The position numbers and the translations under genes are program-made. From NCBI RefSeq assembly GCF_026343955.1, contig NZ_JAPKNI010000006.1, positions 1-64,000 on the forward strand: a stretch of DNA of 64,000 nucleotides. The letters are read 5' to 3'. The notes beneath the pieces were generated by a model. That model saw only the letters and a list, made by a program, of their open reading frames with translations. It was not told the DNA's origin and made no database searches. The stretch comes from Kaistia defluvii (lineage in GTDB: Bacteria > Pseudomonadota > Alphaproteobacteria > Rhizobiales > Kaistiaceae). How positions within the stretch are numbered: the first letter of the stretch is position 1; each line of letters starts with the position of its first letter. Below, piece after piece: positions 45,554 to 53,027 of the stretch.

Positions 45554-45955
45554 TTGTCCGATCCCGGCCTTCCCCACCGCGACAAGGCGCTGTATCCGCC
45601 TCTCACCCCTTCCAGCACCGGCCTGCGCGGCCGCTGCCCGCGCTGTGGCGAAGGGCGCCTGTTCAGCGGCTATCTCGAAGTGGCGCCGCGCTGCAGTAAT
45701 TGCGGCCTCGACTATTCCTTCAGCGATGCCGGCGACGGTCCCGCCGTCTTCATCATGCTGATCGTCGGCTTCATCGTGGCCTTCCTGGCGCTCTATGTCG
45801 AATTCACCTTCCAGCCGCCTTTCTGGGTCCATGCCCTGCTCTGGATCCCGCTGGTTGTCGTCCTGGCGCTCGGGCTGCTGCGGCCGCTGAAGGGACTGAT
45901 GATCGCGATCCAGTATCGCCACAAGGCGGAGGAGGGGCGGCTCGAGCAGGGCTGA
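45554..45955 (+). CDS. DUF983 membrane protein
   Basis: A 133-residue protein: an N-terminal zinc-ribbon-like pair of CxxC motifs (GRCPRCGEGRLF and RCSNCGLDYSF, ~27-56), then two membrane helices (~67-90 and ~95-116). DUF983 genes regularly lie between coxC and surf1 in alphaproteobacteria and are presumed to help oxidase assembly; no mechanism is known. TTG 45554 is chosen because AGGAG is 6 bases upstream; longer in-frame starts overlap coxC. Confidence 0.88.
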   Translation: MSDPGLPHRDKALYPPLTPSSTGLRGRCPRCGEGRLFSGYLEVAPRCSNCGLDYSFSDAGDGPAVFIMLIVGFIVAFLALYVEFTFQPPFWVHALLWIPLVVVLALGLLRPLKGLMIAIQYRHKAEEGRLEQG

Positions 45956-45986
45956 CCCGGCGCGCCTTCCATGTCCGACAGATCCG

Positions 45987-46748
45987 ATGCCTGAAACGTC
46001 CCGCCGCTCCCCCCTGCGCAAGCTGATCGTGCCCGCGATCGCCACCGCCGTGGTCTTTGCCCTCCTGTGTTCGCTCGGCATGTGGCAGGTGCGTCGCCTG
46101 CACTGGAAGGAAGCGCTGATCGCGCAGGTCGACAGCCGGTTGAAGGAGACGCCGGTGCCGGCGCCCGGCCCGGACCGCTGGAAATCGCTCGACCTCACGG
46201 AGGCCGACTATACGCCGGTCACCGTATCGGGCGAGTTCCTGCACGATGCCGAGGCGCATCTCTATAATTCGCTGATGGAGCCGCGCGGGCCGATCGGCGG
46301 CGTCGGTTGGTTCGTCTTCACGCCGCTCCGGACCGATGATGGCTGGATCGTCTACGTGAACCGTGGCTTCGTCCCCGTCGACAGGGAGCAGGCGTCGACG
46401 CGTCCGGCGGGCCAGCTTCCCGGCCGCGTCACCGTTACCGGCCTGATGCGCCGGCCCGAGACGCCGGGCCGCTTCCAGGCTTCCGCCAAGGAGACGAGCC
46501 AGCAATGGTTCGCCCGACAGCCCGACAAGTTCGCGGCGCGCGCCGGTCTCCCCGCGGACAAGGTCGCGCCCTACACGATCGACGCCGACGCGACGCCCAA
46601 TCCCGGCGGCCTCCCGCAGGGTGGCGAGACGACGGTCACGTTCAGCAACAACCATCTGCAGTATGTCGTGACGTGGTTCGGCCTGGCGCTGGCGCTTGTC
46701 GGCGTCTTCATCGCCTATGCGCGCGGCGTCCTGAAACGCCGGGACTGA
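45987..46748 (+). CDS. SURF1 family cytochrome oxidase biogenesis protein
   Basis: A 253-residue SURF1 homologue (Shy1 in yeast), needed for heme a insertion into CoxA. Topology is two terminal membrane helices (~13-33 and ~224-244) around a periplasmic domain. Landmarks: LGMWQVRRLHWKEALI near the first helix, VYVNRGFVPVD, and NNHLQYVVTWFGLALAL before the last. ATG 45987. Last gene of the cox cluster. Confidence 0.94.
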   Translation: MPETSRRSPLRKLIVPAIATAVVFALLCSLGMWQVRRLHWKEALIAQVDSRLKETPVPAPGPDRWKSLDLTEADYTPVTVSGEFLHDAEAHLYNSLMEPRGPIGGVGWFVFTPLRTDDGWIVYVNRGFVPVDREQASTRPAGQLPGRVTVTGLMRRPETPGRFQASAKETSQQWFARQPDKFAARAGLPADKVAPYTIDADATPNPGGLPQGGETTVTFSNNHLQYVVTWFGLALALVGVFIAYARGVLKRRD

Positions 46749-46753
46749 ATGCC

Positions 46754-47365
46754 TCAGCCGTGTCCGGCCTCGTCCGACAGCATGGCGATATCGACGCCCA
46801 GCAGCGCCATGGCGCGATCATACTTGGTCGAGAGTTCCGGATCGAAGATCAGGTCGGCGGGGGCCGCACAGTGCAGCCAGCCGTTTTGCTGGATCTCTGC
46901 TTCCAACTGGCCCCGAGCCCAGCCGGCATAGCCAAGCGCGAGCATGGCGTTGCGCGGGCCCGAGCCGGCCACGATTGCCTTCAGGATATCCAGCGTCGCG
47001 GTGAGGCAGACATTCTCGGCGATCGGCAGCGTCGAGTTCTCGATGAAATAATCGGCGCTGTGCAGCACGAAGCCGCGCCCTGTCTCGACCGGACCGCCGC
47101 GCTGCACGATCATGCGGTTCGCCTTGGCGGGTAGGCGGATTTCAGGGCCGTCGGGGATGATGTCGAGCTGGATGAGCAAGTCGACGAAATCGATCTGCGG
47201 CGCGACCTGGTTGATCACGATTCCCATCGCGCCATCGGCGGAATGGGCGCAGATATAGACGACGGAACGGGCGAAGCGGCCATCTTCCATGCTCGGCATG
47301 GCGATCAGGAACTGCCCGTCGAGATAGCTGGGCTCGACCGGCGCGCGGTGCGGTTTCTCGATCAT
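46754..47365 (-). CDS. YqgE/AlgH family protein
   Basis: A 203-residue UPF0301 protein. Pattern: [26 protein letters not shown] at the N terminus, [26 protein letters not shown] and [13 protein letters not shown]. In Pseudomonas AlgH influences virulence regulation; the biochemical function is unknown. ATG 47365. Convergent with surf1, 5 bases apart, and divergent from the DsbD-N gene. Confidence 0.93.
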   Translation of the reverse strand: MIEKPHRAPVEPSYLDGQFLIAMPSMEDGRFARSVVYICAHSADGAMGIVINQVAPQIDFVDLLIQLDIIPDGPEIRLPAKANRMIVQRGGPVETGRGFVLHSADYFIENSTLPIAENVCLTATLDILKAIVAGSGPRNAMLALGYAGWARGQLEAEIQQNGWLHCAAPADLIFDPELSTKYDRAMALLGVDIAMLSDEAGHG

Positions 47366-47496
47366 GGGAACAAGCCTAGCACGGGCGGACCAAAAGAAAA
47401 GACTGCGCCGCGATCGCTCCGAAGGCACACGAACAAATGATCGGGCCGCCTCGCGCCGGTCTGGAGATTGCCCAAAAGCACCGCTAGCCTGTCACA

Positions 47497-48333
47497 ATGT
47501 GCATCCGACGACTCATTCTCCTTGGCCTGTTCGCCGTCATTTCCCAGCCTGTCTGGGCAGCCGTGGGGCCGTGGGTTTCCACCGACAAGGTGCGCGCGCG
47601 CCTGGTCGCCGCCACCCCTTCGGCCGGCGGAATTCTGGATGGCGCGATCGAGATTGAGCTCGCGCCGGGTTGGAAGACCTATTGGCGTTCCCCCGGCGAC
47701 GCCGGGGTGCCGCCGCAGTTCGATTTCTCCGGTTCCAGCAACGCCAAGGCGGCTGCGGTCGATTTCCCGGCGCCCGAGCGCTATGATGACGGCTATGCCG
47801 CCTCGAATGTCTATCACGACCGGGTCGTGCTGCCGGTCCGTTTCGACGTGGCCGACGCCGCCAAGCCGGTGACGCTGGACGTGAAGATGGATATCGGGAT
47901 CTGCGAAGAGATCTGCATTCCCGTCAATCTCCGCACCTCGCTCGATGTCGCGCCGAAGGACGGTGATCCCGTCGCCAGCACGCTCGTCGCCACGGCGCGT
48001 GCGGCGGTGCCGGGACCCGGCAAGCCTGGCGAATTCGAGATACTCGCGCTGAAGCGCGTCGGCGGTCCGGACCAGAAGCCGGAGTTCGAGGCGACCTATG
48101 CCGGAAGCCGGCCCGACAAGTCCGTCCTCTTCGTCGAGACGCCTGGCGACTGGTTCGCAGGACAGCCCAGGCCGGCCGCCGCCGAGGCTGGTAAGCCTGC
48201 CTTCCGTTTCGTCGTCGACCGGCGCTCCGCCGCCGGCAAGATCGACGGCTCGCAGATCCGCTTGACGCTGAAGGGCGAGGGCGGCGCGACGAGCCGGACT
48301 TTCACGCTCGACGGGGGCGACGCCAAGCCGTAA
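47497..48333 (+). CDS. DsbD N-terminal-domain periplasmic protein
   Basis: A 278-residue exported protein: signal peptide (MCIRRLILLGLFAVISQPVWA) and a thiol:disulfide interchange DsbD alpha-like domain (~30-150: ELAPGWKTYWRSPGDAGVPP, the CEEICIP Cys pair). The C-terminal half is a less conserved beta domain. Full DsbD has membrane and thioredoxin domains; both are absent, so this needs a separate partner for reduction, perhaps CcdA elsewhere. ATG 47497. Upstream of a peroxiredoxin gene. Confidence 0.88.
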   Translation: MCIRRLILLGLFAVISQPVWAAVGPWVSTDKVRARLVAATPSAGGILDGAIEIELAPGWKTYWRSPGDAGVPPQFDFSGSSNAKAAAVDFPAPERYDDGYAASNVYHDRVVLPVRFDVADAAKPVTLDVKMDIGICEEICIPVNLRTSLDVAPKDGDPVASTLVATARAAVPGPGKPGEFEILALKRVGGPDQKPEFEATYAGSRPDKSVLFVETPGDWFAGQPRPAAAEAGKPAFRFVVDRRSAAGKIDGSQIRLTLKGEGGATSRTFTLDGGDAKP

Positions 48334-48423
48334 CGTCGCCGCGCTAGCTTTCCGGGAACCCTGCTTCGCGCGGTGTTCCCTCCTGACAATCACCCACCCA
48401 CACAGCAATTCATGGAGCACGAG

Positions 48424-48906
48424 ATGACAATCTCGGTTGGCGATCGCATTCCGGCAGCGAAATTCCGGGTCATGACGGCGGACGGCGCCGTCGAAAAGAC
48501 GGACGCGGACATCTTCGCCGGCCAGAAGGTCGTGCTGTTCGCCGTTCCCGGCGCCTTCACGCCGACCTGCCACAAGAACCACCTGCCGGGCTATATCGAC
48601 CAGGCGGCCGCCATCAAGGCCAAGGGCGTCGACACCATCGCCGTCGTCGCCGTCAACGACCACTTCGTCATGGGCGCCTGGGCCAAGGCGACCGGCGCCG
48701 ACGACAAGATCGTGTTCCTTGCCGACGGTTCCGGTGATTTCACCAAGGCGATCGGCCTGGAATTCGACCTCTCGGCAAACGGACTTGGCCTGCGCTCCAA
48801 GCGATATGCCATGATCGTCGAGGACGGCGTGGTCAAGACGCTGAACGTCGAGGAAGCCGGCGGCGTCACCGGCTCGGGCGCCGCGGCGATCCTCGAACTG
48901 CTCTAA
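48424..48906 (+). CDS. peroxiredoxin, Prx5/hybrid type
   Basis: A 160-residue thiol peroxidase. The peroxidatic Cys lies in VPGAFTPTCHKNHLPGY (~44-60), and the conserved Arg in GLGLRSKRYAMIVEDG. The family reduces hydrogen peroxide and organic peroxides using glutathione or thioredoxin. ATG 48424 (MTISVGDRIPAAKF) follows GGAGCACGAG. The neighbouring DsbD-N gene hints at shared thiol redox work, but that is inference. Confidence 0.94.
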   Translation: MTISVGDRIPAAKFRVMTADGAVEKTDADIFAGQKVVLFAVPGAFTPTCHKNHLPGYIDQAAAIKAKGVDTIAVVAVNDHFVMGAWAKATGADDKIVFLADGSGDFTKAIGLEFDLSANGLGLRSKRYAMIVEDGVVKTLNVEEAGGVTGSGAAAILELL

Positions 48907-48949
48907 GGCTTGATTTCCGTGGCGGAAACCCTTTAGCTAGGCTTAGCTG

Positions 48950-49222
48950 ATGGGTTTCCGCGCCATGCTACGGGTCAAGATGCACGCAGCGAAGACCAAC
49001 CTCTCCAGGCTTGTCGCCCAGGCGCTGGCGGGAGAGGATGTCGTCCTGATGCGCGGCAATACCGAGGTCGCCCGGATTGCTCCGCTGGCGCCTCCCGCGG
49101 ATGGCGCTTCGCTTCGCCCGCCACGCGTTCCCGGCCGGCTTCGCGGCCTCATCGATTTCGACGACCGCTTCTTCGATCCCTATCCGCCGACAGGATCGGT
49201 GCAGCGGGATCACGAGCGATGA
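48950..49222 (+). CDS. Phd/YefM-like antitoxin
   Basis: A 90-residue protein. The first 45 residues show the Phd/YefM pattern: MHAAKTNLSRLVAQALAGEDVVLMRGNTEVARI. The C-terminal part is Pro/Arg/Asp-rich and likely disordered, the toxin-binding section. The stop overlaps the toxin ATG by 4 bases (ATGA), typical of toxin-antitoxin pairs. Alternative start ATG 48965. It should neutralise the toxin and repress its own promoter. Confidence 0.85.
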   Translation: MGFRAMLRVKMHAAKTNLSRLVAQALAGEDVVLMRGNTEVARIAPLAPPADGASLRPPRVPGRLRGLIDFDDRFFDPYPPTGSVQRDHER

Positions 49223-49626
49223 AACTGCTTCTCGATACGCAGACCTGGTTCTGGTGGCTGATGGGCAGCCCACGCCTGACCCTGCCGGCGCGCGCGGCCA
49301 TAGCCGAGGCGGGCAATGACCCGTTAGTCAGCGCAGCCTCGGTCCTGGAACTGCTGGGCAAGCGCCGGATCGGTATTCTGCCGGCCATGCAGCGGCTGGC
49401 GGAGCATGTCGAGGACGAGATCGACGCGGCGGGGTTCGGACGCCTGCCCATCACCACCCAGCACGCGGCGCGCGCCGAGACCTTCGCTGGAGCGCATGCC
49501 GACCCGTTCGACCGGATCCTCATCGCCCAGGCGCTGATCGAGGACATCGTGCTGGTATCGAACGAGGCGTTTTATGATCGCTTCGGCGTCCGCCGTCTCT
49601 GGGACGTGGCGATCAGCCCGGACTGA
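49219..49626 (+). CDS. VapC-family PIN-domain toxin
   Basis: A 135-residue PIN nuclease. Acidic active-site residues are visible: [11 protein letters not shown] (Asp 6), [12 protein letters not shown] (Glu ~44), and [13 protein letters not shown] (two Asp, ~95-98). PIN toxins cleave tRNA or rRNA when freed from the antitoxin. The C terminus overlaps the convergent rnhA end by 14 bases. Confidence 0.9.
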   Translation: MKLLLDTQTWFWWLMGSPRLTLPARAAIAEAGNDPLVSAASVLELLGKRRIGILPAMQRLAEHVEDEIDAAGFGRLPITTQHAARAETFAGAHADPFDRILIAQALIEDIVLVSNEAFYDRFGVRRLWDVAISPD

Positions 49627-50083
49627 AGCTCTTCTTCTTTACCTTGTAGGGCGCCATGCCGTCGCGGGCGAGCTGGTCGGCGCGCTCGTTGGCTTCGTTG
49701 CCGGCGTGGCCCTTGACCCAGTGCCAGGTCACGGAGTGACGCTGCAGGGCGGCATCCAGGCGTTGCCAGAGGTCGATGTTCTTCACCGGCTTCTTGTCGG
49801 CGGTCTTCCAGCCATTGCGCTTCCAGCCATGGATCCAGCCGGTGATGCCGCCCTTCACATATTGCGAGTCCGTATGGATATCGACGACGGAAGGGCGCTT
49901 CAGCGCGTCGAGGGCCTCGATCGCCGCCGTCAGCTCCATGCGGTTGTTGGTCGTATCGGCCTCGCCGCCCTTCAGATCCTTCTCGTGCTCGCCGGAAATC
50001 AGCACGGCGCCCCAGCCGCCGGGGCCGGGATTGCCAGAGCAGGCGCCGTCGGTCCAGATCGAGATCTTGTTTTCGTCAGTCAA
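49613..50083 (-). CDS. rnhA: ribonuclease HI
   Basis: A 156-residue RNase HI that cleaves RNA in RNA-DNA hybrids. The catalytic Asp-Glu-Asp-Asp set is present: [16 protein letters not shown] (Asp), [13 protein letters not shown] (Glu), [11 protein letters not shown] (Asp), [11 protein letters not shown] (Asp). ATG 50083 overlaps the thrB stop by 4 bases. Third gene of ispH-thrB-rnhA. Confidence 0.97.
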   Translation of the reverse strand: MTDENKISIWTDGACSGNPGPGGWGAVLISGEHEKDLKGGEADTTNNRMELTAAIEALDALKRPSVVDIHTDSQYVKGGITGWIHGWKRNGWKTADKKPVKNIDLWQRLDAALQRHSVTWHWVKGHAGNEANERADQLARDGMAPYKVKKKSFSPG

Positions 50084-51045
50084 AGGATCAATCCATATGC
50101 GCTGGCATTTTGCACCGTGCGGTGGAAACGCAGCTTTCGCAGGTATTCAAGCGGATCTTTCGGCGCGACCAGCGCGCCGGGCGGGACATTGAGCCAGTCA
50201 TAGAGACGGGTCAGCAGGAAGCGCAGCGCCGAGCCGCGCGCCAGCAGCGGCAGCGCCTGCAGTTCCTCGGGTGTGAAGGGGCGGACCTTCTGGTAGCCCG
50301 CGAGCAGCGCGCGCGCCTTGGTGACATTGAGCGAACCGTCGGCCTCGAAGCACCAGGCGTTCAGGCAGACGGCGACGTCATAGGCAAGAAAGTCGTTGCA
50401 GGCGAAATAGAAGTCGATCAGCCCGGAAAGTTCCTCATGCAGGAAGAAGACGTTGTCGGGGAAGAGATCGGCGTGGATGACGCCGCGTGGCAGGTCCGTG
50501 GGCCAGGTCTTTTCCAGCAGGTCGAGTTCGCCGGCGATGTCGTCGCGAAGGCCGGGCATCACTTCGTCGGCCCGCGCCGCGGCGCGGTCGAACAGCGGTC
50601 GCCAGCCATCGACCGTGAGCGCGTTATGGCGGGTGAGCTCGAAACCTTCGCCAGCGAGGTGCAGGTTCGCCAGCGCACCCCCGATGGCCAGGCAATGGTC
50701 GGCGCGCGGCCGGCGCACCCACATGCCGGGCAGGAAGGTGACGATCGCCGCCGGTCGGCCGGCGAGCATACCGAGCGCGTGACCTTCGCGATTGCGCACC
50801 GGCTGCGGGCAGATGATGCCGCGCTTCGCAAGATGCTCCATCAGCCCGATGAAGAAGGGGAGGTCGTTCGGATCGACCCGCTTCTCATAGAGGGTCAGGA
50901 TATGGGGGCCCGTTTCCGTGACCAGAAGATAGTTGGAATTCTCGACGCCCTCGGCAATGCCCTTCAGGGAGAGCACGGCGCCAATGTCGTAACTCGCGAT
51001 GAAGCAGGCGAGCTCATCGTCAGCGATCTCGGTATAGACGGCCAT
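50080..51045 (-). CDS. thrB: homoserine kinase, aminoglycoside-phosphotransferase type
   Basis: A 321-residue homoserine kinase of the APH-like class typical of alphaproteobacteria, not the GHMP class. Catalytic loop [14 protein letters not shown] (~190-203) and metal-binding [16 protein letters not shown]. It phosphorylates homoserine for ThrC (58082-59488). ATG 51045 ([12 protein letters not shown]) matches the family; the upstream open frame lies inside ispH. Confidence 0.95.
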   Translation of the reverse strand: MAVYTEIADDELACFIASYDIGAVLSLKGIAEGVENSNYLLVTETGPHILTLYEKRVDPNDLPFFIGLMEHLAKRGIICPQPVRNREGHALGMLAGRPAAIVTFLPGMWVRRPRADHCLAIGGALANLHLAGEGFELTRHNALTVDGWRPLFDRAAARADEVMPGLRDDIAGELDLLEKTWPTDLPRGVIHADLFPDNVFFLHEELSGLIDFYFACNDFLAYDVAVCLNAWCFEADGSLNVTKARALLAGYQKVRPFTPEELQALPLLARGSALRFLLTRLYDWLNVPPGALVAPKDPLEYLRKLRFHRTVQNASAYGLIL

Positions 51046-51055
51046 CAGGCAAAGC

Positions 51056-52045
51056 TCATTCTGCGGCTGGAAGGCGAAGTTCGCGGGGCAGGTTGAAGGC
51101 GATCGTCTCGATCGCGTTCTGGACGAGTTCGACCTTGACGCTGTAGCGCGCGGCAAAGGCGTCGATCACTTCCTCGACCAGGATTTCCGGTGCCGAGGCG
51201 CCGGCGGTGACGCCGACGCGGCGGATGCCGTCGAGCTGCGACCAGTCGATGTCGGCGGCGCGCTGGATCAGCACGGAGACGGCGCAGCCTTCGCGCTCGG
51301 CAACCTCGCGCAGACGCTGCGAGTTTGACGAATTGGGTGCGCCGACAACGATCATCGCGTCGACATCGCCGGCGATCCGCTTGACCGCTTCCTGGCGGTT
51401 GGTCGTGGCGTAGCAGATGTCTTCCTTGTGCGGCGCGGTGATCGACGGAAAGCGCTCGGTCAGCACCCGCACGATCGCCGAGGTATCATCGACCGACAGC
51501 GTCGTCTGGGTGATGAAGGCGAGCGATTCCGGGTTCTTCGGCTGGAAGGCCTCGGCGTCGGCGACCGTCTCGATCAGCGTCACGGTGCCTTCCGGCAACT
51601 GGCCCATCGTGCCGATCACCTCCGGATGACCGGCGTGCCCGATCAGGACGATCTCGCGGTCGCGCTTGAAATGGATCTGCGCTTCCTTGTGCACCTTGGA
51701 AACCAGGGGGCAGGTGGCGTCGAGGAAGAACATCTGTCGCGCCGTGGCGTCGGCCGGCACGGATTTCGGCACGCCATGGGCGGAGAAGACGACGGGCTGG
51801 CCGTCATCGGGGATCTCGTCCAGTTCCTCGACGAAGATGGCGCCCTTGTCGCGCAGGCTGTCCACGACATAGCGGTTATGCACGATCTCGTGCCGGACAT
51901 AGACCGGCGCACCGAAACGCTGCAGCGCCAGCTCGACGATCTGGATGGCGCGATCGACGCCGGCGCAGAAGCCGCGCGGCGCGCAAAGCAGGATTTCGAG
52001 CGGGGGCTTGGGGGCGACGGCCATGGGTTTTTCGTTCCGCGACAT
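51056..52045 (-). CDS. ispH: 4-hydroxy-3-methylbut-2-enyl diphosphate reductase
   Basis: A 329-residue iron-sulfur enzyme giving IPP and DMAPP, the last MEP pathway step. The three cluster Cys are in [26 protein letters not shown] and [11 protein letters not shown]; the catalytic Glu is in [11 protein letters not shown]. Start ATG 52045 ([10 protein letters not shown]) or ATG 52024. Begins the ispH-thrB-rnhA operon. Confidence 0.96.
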   Translation of the reverse strand: MSRNEKPMAVAPKPPLEILLCAPRGFCAGVDRAIQIVELALQRFGAPVYVRHEIVHNRYVVDSLRDKGAIFVEELDEIPDDGQPVVFSAHGVPKSVPADATARQMFFLDATCPLVSKVHKEAQIHFKRDREIVLIGHAGHPEVIGTMGQLPEGTVTLIETVADAEAFQPKNPESLAFITQTTLSVDDTSAIVRVLTERFPSITAPHKEDICYATTNRQEAVKRIAGDVDAMIVVGAPNSSNSQRLREVAEREGCAVSVLIQRAADIDWSQLDGIRRVGVTAGASAPEILVEEVIDAFAARYSVKVELVQNAIETIAFNLPRELRLPAAE

Positions 52046-52204
52046 GAGACGGGAATAGAGGGATGGGGCGGTGCGCTGTCAAGCGCCGTGACGGCAAACC
52101 GCCAGCGTGTAGCGCTTCACGGAAACGTGTATGGGTTGGTAGCCTTATCGATCATTCTTGCCCATTTTGGTTCTGGGTGGGGGCCGCACGATGGGGCAGC
52201 TTCC

Positions 52205-52996
52205 ATGCAGATATGGGCTTTTCACGGCATGAGACGGAGCGGCAACCACGTCGTTCTCAACTGGACGGGTCTGACCGAGTCCGCTTTCTTCATGAACGAT
52301 ATCCTGCAGCGCGAGCAGGTGCCCGCCCTGCTCGGCGATCCGTTTCCTACAAAAGCCTTCAGGCACTGGTTTCTGCGGGTTTGCGCCCGTCGCTATGTCC
52401 GCCGCATGCTGCGCAAAACCGGCTGGAAGCTTCTGACCCGCGGCCTTTGCGTGAGTCTGGAAGACTGGCCGATCGACAGGCCGATTTTCACACCCTGGCC
52501 GCGCCGCTGCCAGCACATCCTTCTTCTCCGCGACCCGCTCAACATGTTCGCCAGCCGGATCCGCATGAGCAACGGCATGCATGTCGTCTATGGCAAGGAA
52601 CGGTCTGACGAGTATTTCCACAATTCGATCGAGCTCTGGAAATCGCACGCACGGGAATTTCTCGGCCACACCCATCGCCTGCCGGGCCATGTCGGGGTCT
52701 ATTACGACCGCTGGGTCGTCGATGCCGCCTATCGTGCGGCCATTGCCGCGCGGCTTCGGCTGGTGCCGGACGAACAGGCCTTGAACCGCGTGGCCGTCGA
52801 AGGCGGCGGCAGCTCGTTCGAGGGCCTGTCGCCGCTCGGCGAGGATGCCATTGCCCGGCGCCTGTCGCGGCACAGCCAGCTCGACGCCGGCGAGCAGAAG
52901 CTCCTGGCCCGCGTCACGGGCGACGACGAACTGATGCAGTTGCGCGAGCGGGTTCTGGAGCATGTCTCCGGCAGGACGGAGCGCCAGGTGGCCTGA
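52205..52996 (+). CDS. putative sulfotransferase-like P-loop protein
   Basis: A 263-residue protein of uncertain family. HGMRRSGNHVVLNWL-like sequence near residue 7 resembles the 5'-phosphosulfate loop of PAPS sulfotransferases. ILLLRDPLNMFASRIRMS near 97-115 resembles their 3'-phosphate site (RDP...S.R). The rest has a helical C terminus and no signal peptide. Start ATG 52205. Isolated gene between divergent ispH and the convergent GGDEF/EAL gene. If correct it transfers sulfate to a carbohydrate or lipid; the acceptor is unknown. Confidence 0.6.
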   Translation: MQIWAFHGMRRSGNHVVLNWTGLTESAFFMNDILQREQVPALLGDPFPTKAFRHWFLRVCARRYVRRMLRKTGWKLLTRGLCVSLEDWPIDRPIFTPWPRRCQHILLLRDPLNMFASRIRMSNGMHVVYGKERSDEYFHNSIELWKSHAREFLGHTHRLPGHVGVYYDRWVVDAAYRAAIAARLRLVPDEQALNRVAVEGGGSSFEGLSPLGEDAIARRLSRHSQLDAGEQKLLARVTGDDELMQLRERVLEHVSGRTERQVA

Positions 52997-53027
52997 TCGA
53001 GTCCCGGGGCCGGCGGGAACGCCGGCC

